Notes under the pieces: generated by a model | What the model was told of the DNA's origin: nothing | The model's input: the letters and a program-made list of their open reading frames with translations, nothing else | The model's database searches: none | From: JANQQN01 sp964519665 | GTDB taxonomy: Bacteria; Myxococcota; Kuafuiibacteriia; Kuafuiibacteriales; Kuafuiibacteriaceae | Length of the DNA stretch: 64,000 nt | Reading direction: 5' to 3' | NCBI GenBank assembly: GCA_964519665.1 | Contig: CAZFIV010000018.1 | Coordinates: 1 to 64,000, forward strand | Part shown: piece by piece, positions 17,170-25,903 of the stretch | How positions within the stretch are numbered: position 1 is the first letter of the stretch | Layout of the letters: each line of letters starts with the position of its first letter | Made by a program: the position numbers and the translations under genes

Positions 17170-17214
17170 ATTTCGTTGGACCGATATTTCGGTGGAGATT
17201 CCAACGTTATTTCG
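17170..17214. promoter_or_regulatory. Nested inverted and iterated repeats upstream of the peroxiredoxin-glutaredoxin gene
   Basis: CGTTGGA at 17174-17180 pairs with TCCAACG at 17200-17206, and inside it CCGA (17181-17184) pairs with TCGG (17189-17192). The hexamer ATTTCG recurs at 17170, 17186 and 17209. The segment lies about 75-115 bases before the peroxiredoxin start, a place suited to a redox regulator site or a leader hairpin. No known box (OxyR, PerR) is recognisable. Confidence 0.35.
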
Positions 17215-17286
17215 GTACAGAGGTATGGGTTGGGCGATTTCGCAACCTAAGGAGCTTGGCACGCCGCATGCTGCGTAAATCGCTAC

Positions 17287-18012
17287 ATGCAGCATCTTAA
17301 AGAAGGACAATCGGTCCCCAACGTTACTTTTCGGACTCGAGTCGGCGGTGATTGGAAAGACATCACGACTCAAGACCTGTTCGCAAACAAGCGCGTGGTG
17401 CTCTTCTCTCTCCCCGGAGCGTTTACCCCGACGTGCTCGAGCGCCCACGTGCCGCGTTTCAATGAGCTCGCGCCCGAGTTCAAGCGCCACGGCGTCGACG
17501 ACATTCTGTGTGTCTCCGTCAACGACGCCTTCGTGATGGAGGCCTGGCAGCAAGACCAGAGCGCCGACCAGATCACGTTCGTTCCCGACGGCAACGGCGA
17601 GTTTACCCAGGGCATGGGACTTTTGGTGGACAAGCGAGAGCTGGGCTTCGGGCCTCGCTCGTGGCGATACGCGATGGTCGTGAACAACGGGGTGATCGAG
17701 AAGCTCTTCGTCGAACCCGAGAAGCCCGGCGACCCGTACGAGGTATCGGACGCCGACACCGTCCTCCGATACGTCGCGCCCAACGCTCAGCTGCCAAAGG
17801 AAGTGGTCGTGTTCTCGCGACCGGGCTGCGGGCACTGCGCTCGCGCTCGCAAGATGTTGGACGACGCTGGCGTGCCGTACGCGGATGTCGAGTCGACGCC
17901 CCAGGTTCTGCTGGCGGTGAGTGGACGCCGAAGCACGCCTCAAATCTTCATCGAAGGACGTCATATCGGTGGGGCGGACGAGCTCGAAGCGTACTTGAGC
18001 GCCCAGGCCTGA
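17287..18012 (+). CDS. Hybrid peroxiredoxin (Prx5-type)-glutaredoxin
   Basis: The N-terminal about 165 residues are a Prx5-type peroxiredoxin with the peroxidatic Cys50 in SLPGAFTPTCSSAH. The C-terminal about 75 residues are a glutaredoxin with FSRPGCGHCARARKM; the active-site pair is Cys181 and Cys184 with G-H between them, instead of the usual P-Y. The two-domain enzyme reduces peroxides with glutathione, as known for the Haemophilus-type hybrid Prx5. It is cytoplasmic (no signal). It is followed by a winged-helix protein (15 bases) and a MATE exporter, probably one operon for stress defence. Confidence 0.92.
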   Translation: MQHLKEGQSVPNVTFRTRVGGDWKDITTQDLFANKRVVLFSLPGAFTPTCSSAHVPRFNELAPEFKRHGVDDILCVSVNDAFVMEAWQQDQSADQITFVPDGNGEFTQGMGLLVDKRELGFGPRSWRYAMVVNNGVIEKLFVEPEKPGDPYEVSDADTVLRYVAPNAQLPKEVVVFSRPGCGHCARARKMLDDAGVPYADVESTPQVLLAVSGRRSTPQIFIEGRHIGGADELEAYLSAQA

Positions 18013-18027
18013 TGAGGAGAGGTCGAA

Positions 18028-18543
18028 GTGTCAGAGCTTAACGTGCACCCGGACACCAGGGTGACCGCCCTTGAGGGCATTCTCGAGCAGCTCGACCTGC
18101 CGGGCGCCGCGCGCGCGCTGGTCGCCCGGCTCGACCAATCCAAAGCGAGCCACTGGTCGGCGGAACAATTTTTGGCCCGTCTGCTCGCCGACGAGCTCGA
18201 ACATCGCCACGACCAGGCGGGTCCGAAGCGGCTCACGATCAGTCACGATGGCCGGTGGTTTCAAGTCGACAAGCGAGCACCGGTGAGTCTGGTTCGTCGG
18301 ACCGCGCTTCGACGCCTCTTGGTGGCGGTCATCAAGCGCCGCACCGAAGGCCAAGCGGCATCTGTGCAAGACATGGTCGCGGCCGGTTGGCCCCGCGAAA
18401 CGCTGACTGCCTCGCAGGGCGCCACACGGGTTTACACAGCCATCCGGACCCTCCGGCGCATGGGACTGTCCAACATCCTGCAAACCACCGACCGCGGATA
18501 CGAGCTCGCAGCCGAGGTGGACGTGGTAGGTCAACCAAGCTAG
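18028..18543 (+). CDS. Small protein with C-terminal winged-helix-like domain, putative regulator
   Basis: A 171-residue soluble protein. The C-terminal about 75 residues (RRLLVAVIKRR..., then TRVYTAIRTLRRMGL and LQTTDRGYELA) have the helix-helix-recognition-helix-wing pattern of OmpR-type winged-helix domains, ending in the typical RGYxL hairpin. The N-terminal about 90 residues have no recognised fold and no receiver Asp pocket. It may be a transcription factor acting on the flanking peroxiredoxin and MATE genes, but the function is inferred from fold pattern and context. Confidence 0.6.
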   Translation: MSELNVHPDTRVTALEGILEQLDLPGAARALVARLDQSKASHWSAEQFLARLLADELEHRHDQAGPKRLTISHDGRWFQVDKRAPVSLVRRTALRRLLVAVIKRRTEGQAASVQDMVAAGWPRETLTASQGATRVYTAIRTLRRMGLSNILQTTDRGYELAAEVDVVGQPS

Positions 18544-18555
18544 TTGCTCAGCGGC

Positions 18556-19923
18556 ATGACCGCCCCCCGACCAGAGCGCTACCTGGGAATCATCAAGCTC
18601 GGGATGCCCGTCGTCGGGGGCATGATCTCCCAAAACGTCCTGAATCTCGTCGACACAGCGATGCTCGGGTCGTTGGAGGAAGATGCCGACGCGGCTCTGG
18701 CCGGCGTCGGCACTGCGTCTTTCCTCAACTTCATGTCGGTTTCGTTCATCACCGGCTTTTCGGTCGGGGTGCAGGCCATGGTGGCACGTCGAATAGGAAA
18801 GGGCCGCCGAGCGGTCGCGGCCCTTCCCTTGAACGGCGCGCTCCTGATGGTCGTTGCGATTTCCGTGCCTTGGGCGAGCTTCCTCTACGCGATCGCGCCC
18901 ACGGTGTTCCCGGTGGTCAACGACGACCCCAGCGTGGTCGGCGTCGGGGTCCCGTACTGGCGGGCCCGTCTCGTCGGGTTGTTGGCGATCGGCCTCAACT
19001 TCTCCTTTCGCGGCTTTTGGAACGGTATCAAGAGGCCCGACATGTACCTGCGGACGCTGGTCATCATGCACGTGGTCAACATCGCCCTGAACTACGTGCT
19101 GATCTTCGGTAATCTAGGGTTCCCGGCGTATGGAGCCACCGGAGCCGGGATCGCGAGCGCCATCTCGGTGTACGTGGGCGTGTTCACGTACTGCAGTCTG
19201 GGTTTCGGCCATGCCCGCGACATGGGCTTCCTGAAAGGCCTGCCCGACCGCGAAACCGTGAGCACGATGCTTCGCCTCGCGGTTCCGAGCGGTATTCAGC
19301 AACTGCTCCTGTCCACCGGCTTTACCGCTTTGTTCGCCATCCTGGCGCTGGTCGGAACCGCGGCCACCGCCGCCGCAAACGTCGTGCTCAACATGACCCT
19401 GGTCGCTATCCTTCCGTGCATCGGATTCGGCATCGCTTCGGCCACCTTGGTAGGCCAAGCGCTGGGGCGGGGCGACCCCGACGACGCTCATCGGTCAGCG
19501 TGGGACGTCGTCACGGTGGCCGCAGCAATGATCATCGTCATCGGAATACCGATGGTCGTGGTGCCCGACCTCATCCTTGGGATCTTCATTCACAACCCCG
19601 AAACCATGCAGACGGCGCGCCTACCGCTGCAGATCGTGGGCGCCACGATCGGTCTGGATGCGGTCGGCTTGGTCCTCATGAACTCCCTGATGGGCGCAGG
19701 TGCTACAAGGACCACCATGTCGGTACAGATCGTGATGCAGTGGGGCCTCTTACTTCCGCTCGCCTACCTCGTCGGACCGGAGAGCTCGCCCGACGCATTG
19801 ATTCCAACTCTAGGGTGGGGCCTGGCGGGGATCTGGGGCGTCCAAGCCTTGATGCGAGGCGTTCAAGCCGCAACCTACACCGTCATCTGGCAGCGCCGCC
19901 GGTGGGCCGACATTCAAGTTTGA
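18556..19923 (+). CDS. MATE-family multidrug/cation efflux transporter
   Basis: An inner-membrane protein of about 455 residues with 12 predicted spans. The N-terminal region has IIKLGMPVVGGMISQNVLNLVDTAMLG, the MATE signature, with the corresponding second half after residue 230 (LAVPSGIQQLLLSTGF). MATE transporters expel cationic drugs or metabolites using sodium or proton gradients. ATG at 18556 gives the usual start; a TTG at 18544 would add four residues. It follows the winged-helix gene by 12 bases. The substrate is not readable. Confidence 0.88.
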   Translation: MTAPRPERYLGIIKLGMPVVGGMISQNVLNLVDTAMLGSLEEDADAALAGVGTASFLNFMSVSFITGFSVGVQAMVARRIGKGRRAVAALPLNGALLMVVAISVPWASFLYAIAPTVFPVVNDDPSVVGVGVPYWRARLVGLLAIGLNFSFRGFWNGIKRPDMYLRTLVIMHVVNIALNYVLIFGNLGFPAYGATGAGIASAISVYVGVFTYCSLGFGHARDMGFLKGLPDRETVSTMLRLAVPSGIQQLLLSTGFTALFAILALVGTAATAAANVVLNMTLVAILPCIGFGIASATLVGQALGRGDPDDAHRSAWDVVTVAAAMIIVIGIPMVVVPDLILGIFIHNPETMQTARLPLQIVGATIGLDAVGLVLMNSLMGAGATRTTMSVQIVMQWGLLLPLAYLVGPESSPDALIPTLGWGLAGIWGVQALMRGVQAATYTVIWQRRRWADIQV

Positions 19924-20071
19924 TTTGGCGCCCATCCGCCCGCGCCCGGGCCCCCATGGCGGAGACCCGGACGCGCTTGGTGAGAGGGAGGAATCGAAAG
20001 CACTCGCACTGCCTTCATGAGGGCAAACCAGGCGAGGCGCCATGTTCATTCCGCGTGATGTCGTTTTTGTG

Positions 20072-21049
20072 TCAGCTGCGTTTCGCCATCGCCGCTAGAC
20101 GTTCTCGATGAAGTCCAAAGCTATCCAGCATGAAGCCCAGCTTGCCGTCGCCTTGAAAAATCACCCTAGCGCTCACGGTGTAAGTACCAACGTCCGGGAC
20201 CACCAACGACAGCATTCTTTGCGTGCGTATCGGGAGGGTCTGCGTAGACGCGACCACCAGACCTCCGTGATTGATGTGGTGGGCGAACTGCCACTGATAG
20301 GCTCCAGCCGACGAAAAGCGCACCGTGTAACCGTCGGCCTCGAGGATCGGCAATGCCTCCCGGTCGTCGGCTTCCTTGGAAGTCACCGACGGGATCGGCT
20401 TGAGCGCGCTTATCGGTCGTGCGACTTCGCTCGCTCGCCGCGGCGTTGGGGGCGGCAGACCGACCGAGGGCGGACCGATTTCCGAATTGCCGCGAGCGTT
20501 AGACACCGCTCGCAGCGACCGCTCTTCGGCCGAGAGCGCTTCCAAGAGGGCCGGGTCGACCTGAACCTCGACCGGGGTACGCGTGAACTCCAAGATGTCG
20601 GCCGAGTCGTCGGGAACCGGCGGCGCCGGCGCCAACGTTCTCCCCTCGGATTCGATGTCGTGCACCGAAACCACCGCCCCGCCGAGCTCATCATCATGCA
20701 CCACGCCGGGCGGGATCGAGGTCGTCGTATCTTCCAGCCACGGGTCTACCTCGCCGGCCCGGCCGGAGAGAACCTCAACCTGACTTCGGTTCGCTTCGAT
20801 CGTCGACAGCGCCTGCGCGCTGGCCCTCAAGCCCACGACCACCCCGGCTGGATCCGACGCGACAAACAAAACCTCGCCGCGGACACGAACGCCGAACAGT
20901 CGCAAGGACAGCCGCTGACCGAAGACCAGCGGCTCGTCTGTCTTGAGGAACACCCCAGTCGAGCCTAGATTCGCGATCTCGGCGATGAATCGGTGCCCCG
21001 ACTCGTCGAGGATATCGGCGTGAACGACCTCGGATGCACTCATGGCCAC
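20072..21049 (-). CDS. PilZ-domain-like protein with two PilZ-type modules
   Basis: A 325-residue protein without signal or membrane spans. Residues about 1-85 look like a PilZ module (EIANLGSTGVFLKTDEPLVFGQ, with the strand pattern of PilZ domains), and about 225-310 resemble a second one (HHINHGGLVVASTQTLPIRTQRML). The linker of roughly 140 residues is Pro/Glu/Ser-rich and probably disordered. PilZ domains bind c-di-GMP, but the RxxxR and D/NxSxxG signatures are not clearly conserved here, so binding is uncertain. GTG at 21049 or ATG at 21043 could start it. No neighbour indicates its target. Confidence 0.6.
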   Translation of the reverse strand: MAMSASEVVHADILDESGHRFIAEIANLGSTGVFLKTDEPLVFGQRLSLRLFGVRVRGEVLFVASDPAGVVVGLRASAQALSTIEANRSQVEVLSGRAGEVDPWLEDTTTSIPPGVVHDDELGGAVVSVHDIESEGRTLAPAPPVPDDSADILEFTRTPVEVQVDPALLEALSAEERSLRAVSNARGNSEIGPPSVGLPPPTPRRASEVARPISALKPIPSVTSKEADDREALPILEADGYTVRFSSAGAYQWQFAHHINHGGLVVASTQTLPIRTQRMLSLVVPDVGTYTVSARVIFQGDGKLGFMLDSFGLHRERLAAMAKRS

Positions 21050-21132
21050 CGCAACTATTGTGATGCATCACACGATGGCCGGCAATGCCTACCGTCGGTG
21101 ACCCGGCTTTGTCTCAGCGAGGGCCTGTCCGC

Positions 21133-21705
21133 TCACAGGTTCTGGTTGGCGAAGTCCCAGTTAACGAGGTTCCACCAGGCTTCGAGGTACTTCGGGCGGG
21201 CATTTCGATAGTCGATGTAATACGCGTGCTCCCACACATCACACGTGAGGACGGGAGCCTTGCCCTCGGTCATCGGGTTCTTCGCGTCCGAGGTGGTCAC
21301 GATCTCCAGCTTGTCGCCCGCCTTGACGAGCCAAGCCCATCCCGAGCCGAACTGACCCGCGGCCGCGGTGCTGAAGCGCTCTTTGAAGTCAGCGAAGCTG
21401 CCGAACGAAGCGTTGATCGCTTCCGCGATCGCGCCGGTCGGTTCACCGCCGCCATTCGGCTTCATGCTGTTCCAGTAGAAGGTGTGGTTCCACACCTGAG
21501 CCGCCTGGTTGAAGAGCTTGCCCTCGGTGCTCTTGATCAGGTCTTCGAGGCTCTTCGACTCGTTGGGGGTGCCGGCAACGAGGTCGTTCAAGACCGCCAC
21601 GTACTTGGCGTGGTGCTTGCCGTGGTGAAAGTCGAGGGTCTCCGAAGAGATGTGAGGTTGCAGGGCGTCCTTCGCGTAGGGAAGTTCTGGAAGTTGGAAT
21701 GCCAT
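21133..21705 (-). CDS. sodB: Superoxide dismutase, Fe type
   Basis: A 190-residue Fe/Mn-family enzyme dismutating superoxide. Metal ligands are visible: His27 in LDFHHGKHH, the His in QVWNHTFYW, and the Asp and His of CDVWEHAYYIDY. The AAQVWNHTFYW segment carries the Gln typical of the iron enzyme, so sodB is the better name than sodA. No signal peptide, therefore cytoplasmic. The 5' leader contains a perfect nine-pair hairpin 15 bases before the ATG, with GGAG between hairpin and start. It lies 150 bases after the HAD nucleotidase gene. Confidence 0.95.
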   Translation of the reverse strand: MAFQLPELPYAKDALQPHISSETLDFHHGKHHAKYVAVLNDLVAGTPNESKSLEDLIKSTEGKLFNQAAQVWNHTFYWNSMKPNGGGEPTGAIAEAINASFGSFADFKERFSTAAAGQFGSGWAWLVKAGDKLEIVTTSDAKNPMTEGKAPVLTCDVWEHAYYIDYRNARPKYLEAWWNLVNWDFANQNL

Positions 21706-21719
21706 GCGATTTCTCCGCT

Positions 21720-21741
21720 CGCGGCCGGTTTTCCGGCCGCG
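21720..21741 (-). promoter_or_regulatory. Nine-pair hairpin in the sodB leader
   Basis: CGCGGCCGG at 21720-21728 and CCGGCCGCG at 21733-21741 are perfect complements around TTTT (AAAA on the coding strand). It ends 14 bases before the sodB ATG and just upstream of the GGAG site. No T-run follows on the minus strand. It may stabilise the mRNA, modulate translation, or punctuate the upstream gene. Confidence 0.4.
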
Positions 21742-21855
21742 GTAAAACGACGTTGTGGCGCCGAAATTTCATGCCCAAGACCGACAGTCAACCCTGGGCT
21801 GGGAGCGGGATTAGTGACACGCGACCCTGAGCGCAAGATCCGGACGCTGGCGTGT

Positions 21856-23319
21856 TCAATCCACGCCCGCTGCCTCACTTCGACCCGCATCATGGGGCAA
21901 ACTGCCCCGCGCCGCCCGGAAGTAGGCGAAAGGCGTATGTACCAGGAAGTCGCCTACCTTGGCCAGGTATATGTCCGCGTAGCCCTCGACGGAGCGGGCC
22001 AACTGGCTCTTGTCGTTGCCGGCGCGCATCAGTAACCCCCAGCTGGTACTGCTGAGCTCGGCCGAGGCTTTGGCCAGCGGACGAATCTGATGATCGATTT
22101 CCTGCAGAGCCGTTTTGACGGTCGTCAGCTCGGCCTGCAGGTCGTCGTTCGACCGCGTCGGCCTCGGCCCATACCCCACCTCCCGTCGTTGCCACTGAAG
22201 CCGGAGATCGCTCAGAGCCGCCTCGAGCCGCTCCTTTTCGATCATCATTTCTTGCAGCCGCCGCTGATCGCCTTCGAATCCGCGAACCGCCTCCACTTCC
22301 GCCTCGAGTTCGTGCAGGACCAGCGCCGTCCGCCATCGCTGAACATCCTTGCTCACGTGCACGTCGCTGAAGATGTGGTCGCCGACGAAGAGGATCTGGC
22401 TCCCTTCGCAGCCGAGCGCCTCCTCGACCTGACCAGCGTGCCCACCGAGATAGATGCCCTCAGGCTTCATGCCGTCGTACACGGGACGAAGAAGGCCGTC
22501 ATCGCTCACGACTTCGAACAGAGGGTTGCGAGACGTAAAGAAGGCCGGTTTACGCGCCTCGACGATGATGAGTTCGAACAGGTCTCGCCAGGTCATCTCC
22601 CCGGGTAGGAATCGGTCGAACGCGTAGCTCATCATCGATTGGGAGTAAGTCCACTCCGAGTTGGTGATCAGCAGCAGCTTTCTTCCGGCGTAGAACTGGT
22701 CGAGGAGGGCCAAGGGAACGTCGGGGTCGAGGTCGACGAAGCGGTCGGGGTGAGCAATGATCTCGCCCTTCAACCGACCTTCCATGTGCGTAAAGTCCAT
22801 GGTCCATCGGACTTTTCGATACAGCTGCTCGTAGCCGAGGACGCCTCGAAGCTCGCCAGCGTCGAGCAAGTCAACCACTTGAGCGAACAGACAAGCTTCC
22901 GACATCGAGAACAAGGTGTGCAGAAACTCCCAGCGATCCTCGGATTGGTCGACGATGACCTGAGCGTAGGTCTTCTTCACCTCTTCGAAGCTCATGGGCC
23001 TCGTGCCGTGGAAAGCCGCCTTGACGTTGCCGAATCGATTGGCCTTGACGACATTCCCGAGCTCTTTGTCGATGACCAGCCCTCGGATCATGAGGCCGTG
23101 GTCATACGACAATCCTTGGATCGGCCACCCCTGCTCGATGAACTTCCGTTTGACGTGCTCATAAGCCGTCGTTTCCCACTCCTCCACGTTGTAGTGGATG
23201 AGGGTGTAGTCCATGTCGTAGCCGATCGCCCGGATCGCGCGGAGATTCAGCGTACGGTTGCAGAAGATTCGCGTTCGCGAAATCGAGGGGTTGGGTGGAT
23301 CTACGGGCGGCGAGGTCAT
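21856..23319 (-). CDS. HAD-IG family 5'-nucleotidase
   Basis: About 487 residues. The HAD motif I is IGYDMDYTLIHY (nucleophile Asp and Asp+2), motif II lies in LLITNSEWTYS, and the third acidic motif is LFVGDHIFSDV. The layout matches the HAD superfamily subfamily IG that includes eukaryotic cytosolic 5'-nucleotidases of purine monophosphates. A helical coiled stretch follows the core (EVEAVRGFEGDQRRLQEMM). ATG at 23319 is chosen because homologues start near the SPPVDPPNP-like tail before RIFCNRTLNLR; an upstream ATG at 23364 would add 15 residues. Substrate is presumably IMP/GMP-like, not proven. Confidence 0.88.
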   Translation of the reverse strand: MTSPPVDPPNPSISRTRIFCNRTLNLRAIRAIGYDMDYTLIHYNVEEWETTAYEHVKRKFIEQGWPIQGLSYDHGLMIRGLVIDKELGNVVKANRFGNVKAAFHGTRPMSFEEVKKTYAQVIVDQSEDRWEFLHTLFSMSEACLFAQVVDLLDAGELRGVLGYEQLYRKVRWTMDFTHMEGRLKGEIIAHPDRFVDLDPDVPLALLDQFYAGRKLLLITNSEWTYSQSMMSYAFDRFLPGEMTWRDLFELIIVEARKPAFFTSRNPLFEVVSDDGLLRPVYDGMKPEGIYLGGHAGQVEEALGCEGSQILFVGDHIFSDVHVSKDVQRWRTALVLHELEAEVEAVRGFEGDQRRLQEMMIEKERLEAALSDLRLQWQRREVGYGPRPTRSNDDLQAELTTVKTALQEIDHQIRPLAKASAELSSTSWGLLMRAGNDKSQLARSVEGYADIYLAKVGDFLVHTPFAYFRAARGSLPHDAGRSEAAGVD

Positions 23320-23400
23320 CGGAACCGCACCAGCGTAGTCGGACACCATGTCGGTGCCAACCATTGGCGGGCCAACCGACGACCGGCCGTCGCAATCCGC

Positions 23401-24132
23401 TCACATGGTGGATCGCGAGACGGTGGGCGACTCGATACCCGACATGAGCGCGGATGGTGACACCGGTACCGATTCCGCCGTCGACTGCGATACCGATTTC
23501 GGGCCGTTCGCGGAATCGATCGGGTGCCCGAGCAGCTCCCGCTCGAGGTCGAGGGTAGCCAAGAATGGGTAGATGCTGTCGAGCGCGTCGATCGGTTGTT
23601 CGGCTCGCGACAGCGCCATCCGCAAAGCGGCCACCCGCCCCCGGTCGACCCGCTCCGCGCGCTCCAGCCAGGCCTCAGACCGCGCGAACGCCAGCGGCCC
23701 GCGCCCCTCGCCAGGCACGAAGATCGACCCTTCTTCCGGGCTCTCGAGCGCTCGGTGCTCCATCCAGGCATCTTCGAAGGCGACCAGGCGCGCCGGCGAT
23801 ACACTGCCGAAGACCACCGCCACGTCGGCGTTGGGTGCCCGCTCGGCGATCGCGATCAACGCGGCCACCACGCCGGTCGCGCTGCCACGATCGAACGGCT
23901 CCGCAAATACGTTATGGCTGGGATATGCGTTCGTCAGGATCGACCACCAAGGGCGTTCCGAATCTTGAACGACGACCATCGTTCGTTGGGGAGGGACCAG
24001 ACACCGGGCAGTTTCCAACACCTCGGCGATCCGTTGCCGACCATGGGGGGCGGCCCCGCTCGGCCCTGCGTACGCCACGACCCATAACTCTCGGTTGCTC
24101 ATGCTGTGTCGACCCAATCGGCGCTTATTCAT
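23401..24132 (-). CDS. Degenerate nucleotidyltransferase-like protein (ManC-related fold)
   Basis: A 243-residue protein resembling mannose-1-phosphate guanylyltransferases in one stretch: a start strand LWVVAYAG, then VVVQDSERPWW and FAEPFDRGSATGVVAALIAIAERA, which parallels the E-P-x-x-R-x-T/S-A core. The activator loop GxGTRLxPLT and the pyrophosphorylase FPSDH motif are missing (VAVVFGSVSPARL stands there), so catalysis is doubtful. It may be an inactive or adapted relative. The reading frame may start at 24102 instead. It lies between the HAD nucleotidase and the Lol-like operon. An 8-base inverted repeat spans its start. Confidence 0.5.
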   Translation of the reverse strand: MNKRRLGRHSMSNRELWVVAYAGPSGAAPHGRQRIAEVLETARCLVPPQRTMVVVQDSERPWWSILTNAYPSHNVFAEPFDRGSATGVVAALIAIAERAPNADVAVVFGSVSPARLVAFEDAWMEHRALESPEEGSIFVPGEGRGPLAFARSEAWLERAERVDRGRVAALRMALSRAEQPIDALDSIYPFLATLDLERELLGHPIDSANGPKSVSQSTAESVPVSPSALMSGIESPTVSRSTM

Positions 24133-24222
24133 CCGTCGCGAGTCTTGTGGCGTGACGGATGCCTAAACTTCTGAAGGCAGAACCGGGCGACAGTCTGACT
24201 GTTCGGAAAAAATACGGTTACA

Positions 24223-25902
24223 TCAGAGGTCGATCACCAAGGCCGCCCCGACTTGCGCGATCGGCAAACCAGCCGTCAACGCATTGCCGAACGCTCCGAA
24301 CCCGAACTCATCCACCGTCGTGGCCACCGTATCGACCGGAACGGGTATTCGCTCGATAAGGACCGGAAGGGCCGCTCCGCCGCTCTCGATGACCAATCTT
24401 TGGAGCGGGTCGAGGTCCACCCGGAGCGAAAACACCCCTGACCCCCAAAAAACATTGGAAAAGAGCCGCACGCTCAAGAACGTCAGCACCTGAAAGGACA
24501 GATCGGCGCGGGCCACTCCACTGAGGTCATTCAGATTGGCTATTCCACTCAGGAATACACTCACGTCGTCCCAGTCGCCCGGCGCCAGTAAAGTGGCAAA
24601 GAAACCAAGGTAATGTCGACCTGCGTCAAGCGGATTGAAGCGTCCCGCCAGCAAGAGACGGGAGTATGCTTCTTCCGGTGACCCGGCGTCGTTGAAGAAA
24701 TACTCGACCCCCAGGATAAGACTGTCTTGGTCGGAATACTGAATGGCGATCTCCGCACCGGCCATGAGCTGGGGAATCCAATCGGCCTCTCGGTTCTCGC
24801 CGAGGGGCACGTAGTCTTCGGCCACCTGCACGGGGTCGACGCCTTCGTCGAGCCCAGTCAAAGCCGAATCGACAAAAGCCGGAAGGCGCAGACGCCGGTC
24901 TCCTTTGAGCAACCCCAGCTCGAACCGAAGATCGAACTCCCACAGAGGCGCGGTCAGATCGATGCCGTAGCGCTGTGCATCGCCGTCGCGAAGGGCAACC
25001 GAAAGACTCAATTCGGCGTTACCGAGTAGGAGCTCGGCCCTAACCGCACCACCGATCCGTCGTAGCTGGTCGGCTTCGTCGAGGTTCGCGACGGCGTAGA
25101 AGTTCCAGCCCCACGCTTCGACGGGCACGTGCAGCTTCACCAGCGGTACCCCGAGGCGAATATCGAACAGGGAGATCGGATTCAGGCGCTGTTGATTGAG
25201 AAAGTCCGTGGGGTTCCAGAGCCGACCGGACCCCCACCGTATCCTCTGCTTGCCAGCGGTCACGAAGACCGTTCGGTAGACATCGAAGCGCAGCCACAGC
25301 TGGTCGAGCTGAACCTGTGTCCCGGGACCTCCGGGCGCAAACACCGACCCCGAGTCGCCTTCGACCGCGGTCGGATCGTAATTGAGGCGCCCTTGAACGA
25401 AGCCCCGAAGCCGATCATTGGGCCGACCGTCGAGGAACACGTCGACGATATTTGGCGAGGATAGCACCGAGTCCTCGATGTTGGTGTCTTCGATCACGGT
25501 CGTTTGGATTTGGAGCCACATGGTGCCTCCCACGACCAGCGTATCGTCGAGCTCTTCGATGCGCTCTGTCATCCGGCGCAAGACACCGGCCTCGGAGGCG
25601 AGCGCCGACGGTTCGGACGTCACTCGGCGATCGCTCGGAAGGACGGAGCCGCGCCGACGACGACGCCCGTCGCTGGCGCCGTCCGCCGCCGACGGTGCCT
25701 CCTCGGCCGCGGGCAGCGGCTGAGTGGAGTCGGAGCCACCGAACATCTCGGCTTCGAGCGCTCGTCGATCCGGCGATTCGGCCGGCTCGTCGGTAGATCC
25801 GAACATCTCGGCCTCCCGGGCGGCTTCATCCGACGTCGTCGCGGCGGTGCTCGTCTCGGTCGCCCCGAACAACAATGCCCAACCGACGACCGCAGCCCAC
25901 AT
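24223..25902 (-). CDS. Outer-membrane beta-barrel-like protein of the Lol-like operon
   Basis: A 559-residue protein with an N-terminal hydrophobic segment (WAAVVGWALLFG, signal-like) and a disordered, acidic first part containing EAEMFG twice, exactly 20 residues (60 bp) apart, then a basic DGRRRRRG stretch. The rest is rich in alternating aromatic and hydrophobic strands (VTAGKQRIRWGSGRLWNPTDF, FFATLLAPGDWDDVSV) typical of a transmembrane barrel resembling DUF1302-type proteins. Its start is one base after the LolA-like stop, so it is translationally linked. It may be the outer-membrane receiver or partner of the ABC system. Confidence 0.7.
   Translation of the reverse strand: MWAAVVGWALLFGATETSTAATTSDEAAREAEMFGSTDEPAESPDRRALEAEMFGGSDSTQPLPAAEEAPSAADGASDGRRRRRGSVLPSDRRVTSEPSALASEAGVLRRMTERIEELDDTLVVGGTMWLQIQTTVIEDTNIEDSVLSSPNIVDVFLDGRPNDRLRGFVQGRLNYDPTAVEGDSGSVFAPGGPGTQVQLDQLWLRFDVYRTVFVTAGKQRIRWGSGRLWNPTDFLNQQRLNPISLFDIRLGVPLVKLHVPVEAWGWNFYAVANLDEADQLRRIGGAVRAELLLGNAELSLSVALRDGDAQRYGIDLTAPLWEFDLRFELGLLKGDRRLRLPAFVDSALTGLDEGVDPVQVAEDYVPLGENREADWIPQLMAGAEIAIQYSDQDSLILGVEYFFNDAGSPEEAYSRLLLAGRFNPLDAGRHYLGFFATLLAPGDWDDVSVFLSGIANLNDLSGVARADLSFQVLTFLSVRLFSNVFWGSGVFSLRVDLDPLQRLVIESGGAALPVLIERIPVPVDTVATTVDEFGFGAFGNALTAGLPIAQVGAALVIDL
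25741..25820 (-). repeat. 60-bp-spaced repeat coding for two EAEMFG motifs
   Basis: The 12 bases GAACATCTCGGC (complement strand codes for AEMF) occur at 25741 and again at 25801, a period of exactly 60 bp, in the N-terminal part of the barrel gene. The codons between them are not conserved, so only the motif is kept, which hints at selection for the peptide. Confidence 0.6.
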
Positions 25903-25903
25903 G

